In this document: positions 1-7,805 of the stretch, in pieces
How the letters are laid out: every line of letters begins with the position of its first letter
Position numbering within the stretch: position 1 is the stretch's first letter
From: Winogradskyella sp.
Lineage (GTDB): Bacteria; Bacteroidota; Bacteroidia; Flavobacteriales; Flavobacteriaceae
NCBI RefSeq assembly: GCF_013213975.1
Contig: NZ_JABSST010000030.1
Coordinates: 1 to 36,905 of the forward strand
Direction of reading: 5' to 3'
Length of the DNA stretch: 36,905 nt
The notes under the pieces: model-generated
Told to the model about the DNA's origin: nothing
Database searches by the model: none
What the model saw: only the letters and a program-made list of their open reading frames with translations
Program-made: the position numbers and the translations under genes

Positions 1-148
1 GCTTTTTAAAATTTATCATTATAGAAATACTCATTATTATTTGGGTTGCACCAAGCACTGTTTGTGCAATTATGCCTCCCAAAAAAGTAAACCATAATAA
101 AATTGTTATTGGAATCAACCAGCTATTAATTTGATAAAAATTCTTCAT
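1..148 (-). CDS. Small membrane protein, 3' end outside the window
   Basis: An ATG at 148-146 opens a frame that runs off the left edge of the window, so only the first 49 residues are visible (start MKNFYQINSWLIP). They are strongly hydrophobic, with one likely membrane helix around residues 11-31 and a second beginning near residue 35. I do not recognise the family. The gene lies 60 bases downstream of a GbsR/MarR-type regulator on the same strand, and an inverted repeat of the same design as the one upstream of that regulator sits 18 bases before its start. It is therefore probably a regulated target. Its function cannot be read from this fragment. Confidence 0.6.
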   Translation of the reverse strand, partial: MKNFYQINSWLIPITILLWFTFLGGIIAQTVLGATQIIMSISIMINFKK

Positions 149-165
149 TATACTATAGTTTTTAA

Positions 166-187
166 ACTTTCAGAAAAAATTGAAAGT
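166..187. promoter_or_regulatory. Predicted operator of the GbsR/MarR regulator (site 2)
   Basis: A perfect inverted repeat, ACTTTCA (166-172) and TGAAAGT (181-187), is separated by 8 bases. Arms and spacing are identical to the repeat at 738-759. It lies between the regulator's stop codon and the start of the small membrane protein gene. Control by the neighbouring regulator is inferred from the repeated architecture and placement; no family consensus was compared. Confidence 0.6.
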
Positions 188-208
188 ATTGTTTAAAAAA
201 ATATGAGC

Positions 209-712
209 CTATGTCATAAGTTTTAAAACTGATTTTGTTAGCCAGTTTTGTTTTTGATTTACAAGTTTGTTCATTAAGTTGTCTAAATCGTCAGTAATGT
301 CCTTTAAGGCTTTTGTTTGTTTTATAAGCTCCTTGGTATTCACGGTACCGTCATCTTTTATAGATGAGACTTCTTGGAGTACTTTAATAACGGGTTTAAT
401 TTCTCTTCGACTGCGTTCCTTCGCAACGATTCTTGCCAATTCTTGAACATCTTTTTCAGTTGTAAAAAATTCTTTTCGTTCCCCTGAAATCAATACTTTA
501 GTAACGATACCCCAATCCATAAGTTGTCTTAAATTCATACTAGTATTGCCACGAGAAATTTTGAGCTCCTCCATGATATCCTCCATGGATAAGGGTTTTG
601 TAGAAATAAAAAGAAGTGCTTGTATTTGAGCCATGGCTTTATTAATGCCCCAAAGCGTACCTAAACTTCCCCAAGTACTAATAAACTTTTCTTTTGCCTC
701 TTGATATTCCAT
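209..712 (-). CDS. GbsR/MarR-family transcriptional regulator
   Basis: A DNA-binding winged-helix protein of the GbsR-like branch of the MarR superfamily. The N-terminal half carries the typical run WGSLGTLWGINKAMAQI and the recognition helix region ISRGNTSMNLRQL, followed by the wing (GERKEFF). The C-terminal half is helical and probably dimerises. I chose the ATG at 712-710 (MEYQEAK, 167 aa). A TTG start five codons upstream (727) would place the -7 promoter element inside the coding sequence. The gene is preceded by an operator-like inverted repeat overlapping its predicted -33 element, which suggests autorepression, and is followed by a second copy in front of the small membrane protein gene. 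The effector is unknown; Bacillus GbsR senses choline, but nothing here shows a choline link. Confidence 0.85.
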   Translation of the reverse strand: MEYQEAKEKFISTWGSLGTLWGINKAMAQIQALLFISTKPLSMEDIMEELKISRGNTSMNLRQLMDWGIVTKVLISGERKEFFTTEKDVQELARIVAKERSRREIKPVIKVLQEVSSIKDDGTVNTKELIKQTKALKDITDDLDNLMNKLVNQKQNWLTKSVLKLMT

Positions 713-716
713 ACAA

Positions 717-745
717 CAAATATACAATAAATATTAAACTTTCAA
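717..745 (-). promoter_or_regulatory. Promoter of the GbsR/MarR regulator gene
   Basis: On the minus strand TATATTTG (724-717) matches the Bacteroidota -7 element TAnnTTTG exactly, and a TTG (745-743) lies 18 bases upstream as a -33 element. The ATG at 712 is only 5 bases downstream of the -7 box, so the transcript may be leaderless or have an extremely short leader. The -33 element falls inside the inverted repeat at 738-759, which is the geometry of repression by occlusion. Confidence 0.55.
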
Positions 746-759
746 TAATTACTGAAAGT
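738..759. promoter_or_regulatory. Predicted operator of the GbsR/MarR regulator (site 1)
   Basis: A perfect inverted repeat ACTTTCA (738-744), 8-base spacer, TGAAAGT (753-759). The symmetry extends outward by two bases on each side to 9-base arms (AAACTTTCA / TGAAAGTTT). It overlaps the predicted -33 element of the regulator's own promoter and abuts the stop codon of the upstream peptidase gene (760-762). Confidence 0.65.
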
Positions 760-1530
760 TTATTTTATTTGTAAATGGATATGATCATCGTGCCTTACCG
801 CTCTGCATCCATGGAATCGAATGCGATATGCTTTATTTAATTGTAATTGCTGTTCTAAGTAAGGTTCAATGAAAATAGATTGCGTTTGTGATTTGGATAG
901 TAAGGATTGAATTAAGTCTCGAGTACCGTTCTTGTCAAATTCCAAATCATCATTAGTTCCAAAGGTTAGGTATTTAGTAAAATCGTATTGCCAAAATCCT
1001 TGATCTAAACAGTTTTTGGACGATTGAGAGCGTTTTTGGACATAAACTCCATAACCAGAACGGGAAGGTTTGTCCGTTGTTGCCTGTCCTTTGTTATCCA
1101 AATACATAAAACTTAAATCTATTTTCCTTCCATCATTATGGCTTAGATGTGGTAATAATGGGAAGCCATTAAAAAAAGGAAAATTAGCATCTAAATAGGT
1201 AATCTTAAGTCCGCTAGTTTTTGCAGACTCAAATAGCACGGCCTTTAATTCTGGATCTGCATAATTTCTAAATGCCAATGGGTAGAACCAGTTTCTTGGT
1301 GCTACTTCTGCACTAAACCAAGGCAATGCTTCACGACCAAAACCTTTCGCAATTGGTGGTACAATAATTAGGTTAAAAATGAGATATAGACACATAAAGA
1401 CAAAGCGTTTTTTCCACCCTTTCCAATTCGTTACAACCAATGATATTAGCCAAATAACGCCTCCAACTTGGGTAAGTGTCGTTAGGATGAGAATGATAAA
1501 GATGTGTCCAATCGGTTTTATGATATACAT
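760..1530 (-). CDS. Membrane-anchored LAS-type metallopeptidase-like protein
   Basis: A 256-residue protein with two N-terminal membrane helices (about residues 8-34 and 42-62) and a C-terminal domain with the zinc-binding pattern of the LAS superfamily (MepA, VanX, M15 peptidases). The motif SHNDGRKID supplies H131 and D138 in an HxxGxxxD arrangement, and RHDDHIHLQ at the extreme C terminus supplies H250 and H252 (HxH). Such enzymes usually cut peptidoglycan peptides, so a periplasmic, membrane-tethered cell-wall role is likely but inferred. The gene follows the M3 peptidase gene by 21 bases on the same strand, so the two may be co-transcribed. The exact family is uncertain. Confidence 0.6.
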   Translation of the reverse strand: MYIIKPIGHIFIILILTTLTQVGGVIWLISLVVTNWKGWKKRFVFMCLYLIFNLIIVPPIAKGFGREALPWFSAEVAPRNWFYPLAFRNYADPELKAVLFESAKTSGLKITYLDANFPFFNGFPLLPHLSHNDGRKIDLSFMYLDNKGQATTDKPSRSGYGVYVQKRSQSSKNCLDQGFWQYDFTKYLTFGTNDDLEFDKNGTRDLIQSLLSKSQTQSIFIEPYLEQQLQLNKAYRIRFHGCRAVRHDDHIHLQIK

Positions 1531-1551
1531 ATAACCAAAACGGAAAAGACA

Positions 1552-3603
1552 CTATTTTATTAGTCCAGCACGTCTTAGAAGGGCTTCAGGTTTTGGTTCT
1601 TGACCTCTAAACCTTTTATATAACGTCATTGGATTGTCTGTACCACCTTGGGATAAGACATAAGCTTTAAATTTATTGGCTACAGTTTTGTTAAAAATAC
1701 CTTCTTCTTTAAAGTATTCAAACGCATCGGCATCTAATACTTCGGCCCACTTGTAACTGTAATACCCAGAAGAATAACCTCCTTGAAAAATATGTGCAAA
1801 TGCCGTACTCATGCAATTTTCTGATACCTCTGGATAAAGCTGCGTGTCATTAAATGCTTGGGATTCGTAGTCTTTTACAGAAGTTATAGATTCTGGAGAT
1901 TCACCTGCATGCCAAGCCATATCTAGCATACCAAAACTTAATTGTCTAAGGGTTTGCATGCCTTCATGGAATGTTGATGAGGCTTTAATTTTTTCAATGA
2001 GATCCATTGGAATCACCTCTCCCGTTTGGTAATGCGTTGCAAATAGTTTTAGGGTTTCTTCCTCGTAGCACCAATTTTCAAGAATTTGACTTGGTAATTC
2101 AACAAAGTCCCAATAGACACTAGTTCCAGATAAACTTGGATAAGTTGTATTGGCTAGCATGCCATGAAGCGCATGTCCAAATTCATGAAAAAGCGTAGTT
2201 ACTTCATTAAACGTTAGTAATGATGGCTTACTCTTTGTGGGCTTGGTAAAATTGCAAACAATGGAAATATGTGGACGGTGATTATGACCGTCCTTTATCA
2301 TTTGAGGTTTAAAAGAGGTCATCCAAGCTCCGTTTCGCTTTCCTGCTCTCGGGAAAAAGTCAGCATAAAATATGGCTACTAAAGCACCTTCATCGTCTAT
2401 GACTTTATAAGTTAAAACATCTTCATGATATTTGTCTATTGAATCAACGCCATCCTTATCATTAATTTCTTCAAATTGTAATCCAAATAATTTTTCGGCA
2501 ACTGTAAAGGCACCATTAATCACATTTTCTAGTTTAAAGTAGGGCTTTAACTGCTCATCATCTAAACTGAATAATTGCTGTTTTAATTTTTCAGAATAAT
2601 AGGCAGAGTCCCATTTTTGTAATTGGTCAATCCCGTCAAGATCTTTTGCAAATTCTTGCAGTTTGTTAAACTCTTTCGTTGCAGCAGGCTTAGCCTTTTC
2701 TAATAATTCTTTAAGAAAAGCGTTCACCTTCTCTGGTGTTTCTGCCATACGCTCTTCTAGGACAAAATGCGCATGTGAAGCGTAGCCCAAGAGTTGGGCA
2801 CGCTTATATCTTAAGGTCGCAATACTTAAAACAATATCTTGATTATCTAGATCGTCGTTTTTAAAACCTTTACTGCCAAATGCTTTAGAAAGCTGTTCTC
2901 TTAATGTTCTATCGTCAGCATACGTCATAAATGGAATGTAACTAGGATAATCTAACGTTATAATCCAACCTGTTTTGTCTTTACTTTCGGCTAATTGTTT
3001 GGCAGCTTCTTTTGCTCCTTCTGGTAATCCAGATACTTGGGATTCTTCCGTTAGCAACATTTCAAAGGTGTTGGTTTCTGCCAAGATATGCTCTCCAAAT
3101 TTTAGTTTCAGTTTACTTAATTCTTTATCAATAGCCCGAAGTTCTTCTTTCTTATCCTTTGGTAAATTGGCACCATTTCTTGCGAAGCTCTTATACTTTT
3201 TATTTAAAAGTGTTGTTCGTTCTGTGTTGAGGTTTAACTCTGCCTTCATATCATAGACGGCCTTAACACGTTTAAATAAATCCTCGTTAAGAGTAATGTC
3301 ATTACTAAATTCAGATAATAATGGAGAAACTTCTTGCGCTATTTTTTGAATATCGTCATTGGTTTCAGCAGAATTAAGGTTGAAAAATATACTTGAGATC
3401 CTATCCAGCTGTTCACCAGAATAATCAAGAGCTTCAATTGTATTTTCAAATGTTGGTTCTTCGTTAGCGTTTACAATAGCATCAATTTCAGTTCTAGCTT
3501 TTTCTATCGCTATTTTAAAGGCTGGTAGAAAGTCTTCATTTTTTATGGATGAAAAAGGTGCTGTATTGTAAGCAGTATTGAAGTATTTATTTAAAATTGT
3601 CAT
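1552..3603 (-). CDS. dcp: M3-family metallopeptidase, Dcp-like peptidyl-dipeptidase
   Basis: A 683-residue zinc oligopeptidase of family M3, close to the normal length of bacterial Dcp. The HExxH zinc motif appears as HEFGH at residues 473-477. It is followed by the Dcp-like segment LSGTSVYWDFVELPSQ, whose glutamate is the expected third ligand. The C-terminal run FAHIFQGGYSSGYYSYKW is also a family hallmark and forms part of the substrate-binding region. N-terminal and middle segments (TFENTIEALDYSGEQLDRI, LKPYFKLENV) read as direct counterparts of E. coli Dcp. There is no signal peptide, so it is probably cytoplasmic and degrades short peptides. Dcp versus oligopeptidase A cannot be fully settled by eye, but Dcp fits better. 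Confidence 0.88.
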   Translation of the reverse strand: MTILNKYFNTAYNTAPFSSIKNEDFLPAFKIAIEKARTEIDAIVNANEEPTFENTIEALDYSGEQLDRISSIFFNLNSAETNDDIQKIAQEVSPLLSEFSNDITLNEDLFKRVKAVYDMKAELNLNTERTTLLNKKYKSFARNGANLPKDKKEELRAIDKELSKLKLKFGEHILAETNTFEMLLTEESQVSGLPEGAKEAAKQLAESKDKTGWIITLDYPSYIPFMTYADDRTLREQLSKAFGSKGFKNDDLDNQDIVLSIATLRYKRAQLLGYASHAHFVLEERMAETPEKVNAFLKELLEKAKPAATKEFNKLQEFAKDLDGIDQLQKWDSAYYSEKLKQQLFSLDDEQLKPYFKLENVINGAFTVAEKLFGLQFEEINDKDGVDSIDKYHEDVLTYKVIDDEGALVAIFYADFFPRAGKRNGAWMTSFKPQMIKDGHNHRPHISIVCNFTKPTKSKPSLLTFNEVTTLFHEFGHALHGMLANTTYPSLSGTSVYWDFVELPSQILENWCYEEETLKLFATHYQTGEVIPMDLIEKIKASSTFHEGMQTLRQLSFGMLDMAWHAGESPESITSVKDYESQAFNDTQLYPEVSENCMSTAFAHIFQGGYSSGYYSYKWAEVLDADAFEYFKEEGIFNKTVANKFKAYVLSQGGTDNPMTLYKRFRGQEPKPEALLRRAGLIK

Positions 3604-3702
3604 TTTTTTTAATCGTCTAATTTTTCTTACGTATTTGATTGATAATGTGAATTTTAACGCTAATTTAAGAGATCAATTTTTTCTTCTTTTCAAAGATTGT
3701 AT

Positions 3703-3710
3703 TACTTTTG
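3703..3710 (+). promoter_or_regulatory. Candidate -7 element for a small transcript
   Basis: TACTTTTG is an exact match to the Bacteroidota TAnnTTTG -7 element, located just before a structured, gene-free stretch that ends in a terminator. No convincing TTG -33 element is visible at the usual distance; the upstream sequence is T-rich. Confidence 0.4.
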
Positions 3711-3790
3711 CCCATCCTTAACGAGCAAGAATTTTTGTTCTTAAAGGGTTGGTTAATAGCTAAAAGCCTTAACGCAAGTTGAGGCTTTTT
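3711..3790 (+). ncRNA. Candidate small RNA of about 80 nt
   Basis: The stretch starts right after a TAnnTTTG element and folds into two hairpins. The first has an outer stem pairing CCATCCTTAA (3712-3721) with TTAAAGGGTTGG (3741-3752), with one mismatch, one bulge and a wobble, and an inner stem pairing GAGCAA (3723-3728) with TTGTTC (3735-3740). The second is a GCAA-capped terminator hairpin (3762-3789) followed by T residues. No reading frame is present. It could be a known flavobacterial RNA family (for example Flavo-1) or something new; this cannot be decided without a covariance search. The alternative is that only the terminator is real and serves purE on the other strand. Confidence 0.4.
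3762..3789. terminator. Bidirectional intrinsic terminator downstream of purE
   Basis: AAAAGCCTTAAC (3762-3773) pairs with GTTGAGGCTTTT (3778-3789) through 12 base pairs with one wobble, closed by the GNRA tetraloop GCAA. T residues follow on the plus strand, and the A-run at 3762-3765 gives a T-run on the minus strand. It would end purKE transcription on the minus strand and the candidate small RNA on the plus strand. The stem reaches the last bases of the purE stop codon region. Confidence 0.7.
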
Positions 3791-4268
3791 AGAGTTCTTT
3801 AGCAGAAGCGATAACCTTAGCCTTCAATCCTTCTTTATATACCATTACTTTATCTAAAACACATTGGTCTGCACTTCCTAAGATTTGAGCAGCAAGGATA
3901 CCTGCATTTTTAGCTCCATTCAGAGCCACAGTTGCAACTGGTACTCCACCTGGCATTTGGAGAATTGATAAAACAGAGTCCCATCCGTCAATAGAGTTAC
4001 TACTTTTAACAGGCACTCCGATGACTGGTAAAGGTGACAGTGATGCGACCATACCTGGTAAATGAGCAGCTCCACCAGCACCAGCAATAATGACCTTTAT
4101 ACCTCTTTTATGCGCATTTTTGCCATAATCGAATAATTTGTCTGGAGTACGATGAGCAGAAACGATATCGACTTCTACCTCAATATCAAACCCTTTTAAT
4201 ATATCAATAGCGTCTTGCATTACAGGCAAATCGCTCTTACTTCCCATGATTATACCAACTTTACTCAT
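3789..4268 (-). CDS. purE: N5-carboxyaminoimidazole ribonucleotide mutase
   Basis: A 159-residue class I PurE, which converts N5-CAIR made by PurK into CAIR (4-carboxy-5-aminoimidazole ribonucleotide) in de novo purine synthesis. The phosphate-binding loop MGSKSDLP begins at residue 8. SAHRTP at 37-42 carries the active-site histidine. The glycine-rich segment IAGAGGAAHLPGM and the later GVPVKSS complete the class I signature, and the length is normal. It follows purK on the same strand with only 3 bases between the purK stop region and the purE start, so the two form a tight operon in the order purK-purE. A 12-bp terminator hairpin lies at its end. Confidence 0.96.
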   Translation of the reverse strand: MSKVGIIMGSKSDLPVMQDAIDILKGFDIEVEVDIVSAHRTPDKLFDYGKNAHKRGIKVIIAGAGGAAHLPGMVASLSPLPVIGVPVKSSNSIDGWDSVLSILQMPGGVPVATVALNGAKNAGILAAQILGSADQCVLDKVMVYKEGLKAKVIASAKEL

Positions 4269-4271
4269 AAT

Positions 4272-5426
4272 TTATTCACTTATAACTTCTATTGTTTTCT
4301 TTACCTTTTCTGCTACTTCACGCGCTTTATTTACATCCTCATCAACTATGGTAACATGCCCCATTTTACGAAAAGGTCTGGTTTGCTTTTTTCCATATAT
4401 GTGAGGTGTTACGCCATCCATGGCCATAATATCCTCAATATTTTTATAGACCACGTTTCCGGTATGATCTTCAGCACCAACTAGATTTACCATGACACCA
4501 GCGACTTTACTTTCGGTTTTACCAAGCGGTAATCCAAGAATACATCGTAAATGTTGTTCAAATTGGGACGTATAACTGCCTTCAATACTGTAGTGACCAG
4601 AATTATGAGGTCTTGGCGCTACTTCATTGACTAGAATCTCGCTATCCTCAGTCTGAAACATTTCAACAGCTAATAAGCCAACATGTTTAAATGCTGCCGC
4701 TGTTTTTAAGGCAATTAATTCTGCCTTTTTAGCAATGGCATCAGGAATTCTAGCTGGACAAATCACATATTCTACTTGGTTAGCTTCAGGATGAAATTCC
4801 ATTTCTACAACGGGGTAAGTTTTTAAATGCCCTTCAGAATTCCTTGCTACGATAACTGCTAACTCATTCTTAAAGGGTATCAGATCTTCTGCAATGCATT
4901 CTACATTTGGTAGATCTATGAGATCAGTATAACGTCGCACAACTTTTACTCCTTGTCCATCATAACCAAAACGAGCACTTTTCCAAACAAAAGGATAGCT
5001 TAATCCGCCATTGTCAATAGCATCACTAATTTCAGAGGTGTGTGCAAAACGTGAAAAGTCTGCTGTTGGGATGTTGTGGTCTCTATAAAACAGTTTTTGA
5101 TGTGCTTTATTTTGAATAGTACGTAATGTCTTTGCAGACGGAAAAACGTTTATGCCTTCCTTCTCTAATTTTTCGAGTGCATCTACATTCACATTTTCGA
5201 TCTCAATAGTCAAAACATTCACTTGTCTTCCAAAGTTCATCACAGCATCAAAATCAAGCAAATCACCAACTGTAAATTCATCACACGCTAAACGCGCTGG
5301 CGCAACTTCGCTAGGATCCATTACACAGGTGTAAATGTCATATTTACGGGTGTTATACAAGATCATTTTGCCTAACTGACCACCACCGAGTATCCCAAGT
5401 TTAAAATTTGAAGAGAAGTAATTCAT
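4272..5426 (-). CDS. purK: 5-(carboxyamino)imidazole ribonucleotide synthase
   Basis: PurK is an ATP-grasp enzyme that uses ATP and bicarbonate to carboxylate AIR to N5-CAIR, handing the product to PurE. The N-terminal dinucleotide-like fold starts with LGILGGGQLGKM. The ATP-grasp core includes YPFVWKSARFGYDGQGVK, and the metal-binding region EILVNEVAPRPHNSGHYS is intact, as is the C-terminal domain around NLVGAE. I take the ATG at 5426 (MNYFSSNF, 384 aa) over an in-frame GTG two codons earlier. A TATTTTTG -7 element lies about 50 bases upstream. First gene of the purK-purE operon. Confidence 0.96.
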   Translation of the reverse strand: MNYFSSNFKLGILGGGQLGKMILYNTRKYDIYTCVMDPSEVAPARLACDEFTVGDLLDFDAVMNFGRQVNVLTIEIENVNVDALEKLEKEGINVFPSAKTLRTIQNKAHQKLFYRDHNIPTADFSRFAHTSEISDAIDNGGLSYPFVWKSARFGYDGQGVKVVRRYTDLIDLPNVECIAEDLIPFKNELAVIVARNSEGHLKTYPVVEMEFHPEANQVEYVICPARIPDAIAKKAELIALKTAAAFKHVGLLAVEMFQTEDSEILVNEVAPRPHNSGHYSIEGSYTSQFEQHLRCILGLPLGKTESKVAGVMVNLVGAEDHTGNVVYKNIEDIMAMDGVTPHIYGKKQTRPFRKMGHVTIVDEDVNKAREVAEKVKKTIEVISE

Positions 5427-5478
5427 GCGCACTTTCTATAAAGGTATACATCTATCTATTAAACACTAAAATTCAGTA

Positions 5479-5486
5479 CAAAAATA
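5479..5486 (-). promoter_or_regulatory. Candidate -7 element of the purKE promoter
   Basis: TATTTTTG on the minus strand (5486-5479) fits TAnnTTTG and leaves a leader of roughly 45 bases before the purK ATG. A TTTTG further upstream is only 14 bases away, shorter than the usual spacer, so the -33 element is unclear. No purine riboswitch-like fold was recognised in the leader. Confidence 0.4.
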
Positions 5487-5550
5487 AGCTAATTATAGTA
5501 CAAAATTCTAAAATTAGAAAGCAAAAATGGGCTATCGATAATCATTTGAT

Positions 5551-5558
5551 TATCTTTG
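5551..5558 (+). promoter_or_regulatory. -7 element of the hpt-adk promoter
   Basis: TATCTTTG, the commonest form of the flavobacterial -7 element as I know it, precedes the ATG at 5577 by 18 bases. This gives a short leader of about a dozen bases without an obvious Shine-Dalgarno sequence. A convincing TTG at the -33 position was not seen. Confidence 0.55.
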
Positions 5559-5576
5559 CATTTCTAATTTTACAAG

Positions 5577-6689
5577 ATGGTTATTAAGCTTCACGATTTA
5601 TTATTTAAACCTTTCATTTCTGAACAAGAAATCGAGGAGGCTGTCCAACAAATGGTCGACACCGTGGCTAGAGATTTGGGTGATGAAATGCCAGTTTTTG
5701 TAGGCATACTTAATGGGTCATTTATGTTTGTAAGTGATTTTGTGAAAAAGTATCCAAAACCTTGTGAAGTGACATTCATCAAATTGGCATCCTATGAAGG
5801 GGTTAAGTCAACAGAAGATATTCAACGATTAATAGGCATAACCCAAGATCTTACGGGTAGAACAGTTGTAATTTTAGAGGATATTATAGACTCAGGTAAT
5901 ACTTTGGAGGAGGTACATCGCATCTTCAAAAATGAGAAAGTGAAGCAATTATTAATTGCAACATTATTTTACAAACCTGAGGCATATGCAAAAGATTTTA
6001 AACTTCATTACGTTGGTATGGATATTCCAAACAAATTCATTGTCGGTTATGGACTTGATTATGATGGATTGGGAAGAGATTTACCAGATGTTTATCAATT
6101 AAAAACAACACAACACATGACAAATATTGTGCTATTTGGCCCTCCAGGGGCAGGTAAAGGAACACAAGCCGAATTTTTAAAAGAAAAATATGATTTAGTA
6201 CACATCTCTACAGGTGATGTATTTAGATATAATATTAAAAATAAAACAGCCCTTGGTATGTTGGCCAAGTCATATATGGATAAAGGTGAATTGGTGCCAG
6301 ACCAAGTAACGATAGACATGTTGAACAAAGAAGTTGAAAAAAATGCTGGTGCTAATGGTTTTATTTTTGATGGCTTTCCAAGAACAAATGCACAAGCAAA
6401 AGCATTAGGTGATCTTATGGATAATAAAGATTCTCAAATTAATGCTATGGTAGCTTTAGAAGTTGATGATGAAGTGTTAGTTGAGCGATTATTAAAACGA
6501 GGAGAAACTAGTGGTAGAGCAGATGACGCTGATGAAAGTATCATAAGAAATCGTATTAAAGAGTACTACGACAAAACAGCCATATTAAAGGAGTATTACT
6601 CTGATCAAAATAAATACTTTGGTGTTGATGGTGTTGGTAGTATTGAAGATATTACTGTTAGATTAAGTGATGTTATAGATAAGCTCTAA
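5577..6689 (+). CDS. Hypoxanthine phosphoribosyltransferase-adenylate kinase fusion
   Basis: A 370-residue protein joining two purine-salvage enzymes in one uninterrupted frame. Residues 1-175 form a hypoxanthine phosphoribosyltransferase: the PRPP-binding motif VVILEDIIDSGNT is at 97-109, and KFIVGYGLDYDG follows. Residues 181-370 form a short-type adenylate kinase: P-loop GPPGAGKGT at 188-196, HISTGDVFR, GFIFDGFPRT for AMP binding, and the compact lid RLLKRGETSGRADD. The linker is a handful of polar residues (LKTTQH). M181 could act as an internal start but no Shine-Dalgarno site precedes it. I believe similar fusions occur in other Flavobacteriaceae. It sits between divergent purKE and obg. 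Confidence 0.93.
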   Translation: MVIKLHDLLFKPFISEQEIEEAVQQMVDTVARDLGDEMPVFVGILNGSFMFVSDFVKKYPKPCEVTFIKLASYEGVKSTEDIQRLIGITQDLTGRTVVILEDIIDSGNTLEEVHRIFKNEKVKQLLIATLFYKPEAYAKDFKLHYVGMDIPNKFIVGYGLDYDGLGRDLPDVYQLKTTQHMTNIVLFGPPGAGKGTQAEFLKEKYDLVHISTGDVFRYNIKNKTALGMLAKSYMDKGELVPDQVTIDMLNKEVEKNAGANGFIFDGFPRTNAQAKALGDLMDNKDSQINAMVALEVDDEVLVERLLKRGETSGRADDADESIIRNRIKEYYDKTAILKEYYSDQNKYFGVDGVGSIEDITVRLSDVIDKL

Positions 6690-6760
6690 TCTTTCGAATA
6701 AAAACTACTATTCAATTCTAAGGTTTAATTATAAAATTGTCTGTTTTAGGATAAGCAATC

Positions 6761-7759
6761 ATGACTGAAGGAAATTTTGTTGACTATGTAAAAATGCATG
6801 TATCTTCAGGTAATGGAGGTAAAGGCTCTGCGCATTTACATCGCGAAAAATATATTCAAAAAGGTGGTCCTGATGGAGGCGATGGCGGCCGTGGAGGTCA
6901 TGTGATTATTCGTGGAAATTCTAATCTCTGGACCTTAATACATCTTAAATTTAAAAGGCATATAAAGGCAGGCCATGGTGCTCATGGAAGTTCGGGAAGA
7001 AGTACTGGAGCTGATGGTGAGGATGCTATTATAGAAGTGCCTTTAGGAACTGTTGTTAAAGATACTGAAACGGATAAAGTACTTTTTGAAATCACTGAGG
7101 ATGGTGAAGAGAAGATTGTTGCTGAAGGCGGTAAAGGCGGTCGAGGTAACTGGCATTTTAAAAGTTCTACTAATCAAACGCCGCGATATGCACAGCCAGG
7201 TATTCCCTTAGAAGAGAAAAATATTACTATAGAGCTTAAAGTTCTTGCAGATGTTGGATTAGTTGGGTTTCCTAATGCTGGAAAGTCAACTTTGTTATCA
7301 GTTTTAACATCGGCAAAGCCAAAAATTGCGGATTATGAGTTCACGACTTTAAAACCTAATTTAGGCATTGTGAAGTATCGTGATTTTCAATCCTTTGTTA
7401 TGGCAGACATTCCCGGAATCATTGAAGGTGCTGCTGAGGGGAAAGGACTAGGCTATTACTTCCTAAGACATATAGAACGAAATTCTATTTTGTTATTTTT
7501 GATTCCTGCAGACGCTAAGGATATCGTCGCGCAATATAATATTTTAGTGGATGAGTTACGTCGTTACAATCCTGAGATGCTTGATAAAGAACGTTTTGTT
7601 GTGATTTCGAAGTCCGATATGCTCGATGATGAATTAAAGTGCGAAATTTCTGCTGTCCTAGACAAAGACTTAGAATGTCCTTATCTCTTTATTTCCTCTG
7701 TTGCACAACAAGGTTTAACACAATTAAAAGATACCTTGTGGAAATTGTTAAATGAATAG
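6761..7759 (+). CDS. obg: GTPase Obg (CgtA)
   Basis: A 332-residue Obg GTPase, a ribosome-associated protein needed for 50S assembly and growth control. The N-terminal glycine-rich Obg fold (about residues 1-158) is complete, with [20 protein letters not shown] and [11 protein letters not shown]. The G domain follows: P-loop GFPNAGKST at 169-177, the switch region TTLKPNLG, the G3 motif DIPGIIEGA and the G4-like SKSD at 283-286. There is no long C-terminal extension, which is usual in this phylum. It lies 71 bases after the hpt-adk fusion and may be transcribed with it. Confidence 0.97.
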   Translation: MTEGNFVDYVKMHVSSGNGGKGSAHLHREKYIQKGGPDGGDGGRGGHVIIRGNSNLWTLIHLKFKRHIKAGHGAHGSSGRSTGADGEDAIIEVPLGTVVKDTETDKVLFEITEDGEEKIVAEGGKGGRGNWHFKSSTNQTPRYAQPGIPLEEKNITIELKVLADVGLVGFPNAGKSTLLSVLTSAKPKIADYEFTTLKPNLGIVKYRDFQSFVMADIPGIIEGAAEGKGLGYYFLRHIERNSILLFLIPADAKDIVAQYNILVDELRRYNPEMLDKERFVVISKSDMLDDELKCEISAVLDKDLECPYLFISSVAQQGLTQLKDTLWKLLNE

Positions 7760-7805
7760 TTGGCGTGAGGCTTGACGTTTATATTTAGTATCTTTAAAAT
7801 AAAAA

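Noticed and set aside
2975..3256. Open plus-strand frame of 93 codons inside the Dcp-like gene
   Set aside because: It is antisense to a well-supported M3 peptidase, shows no recognisable motif and has the composition expected of a shadow frame.
4215..4484. Plus-strand frame of 89 codons across the purE/purK junction
   Set aside because: It lies opposite two certain genes and encodes an unstructured, aromatic-rich sequence without family features.
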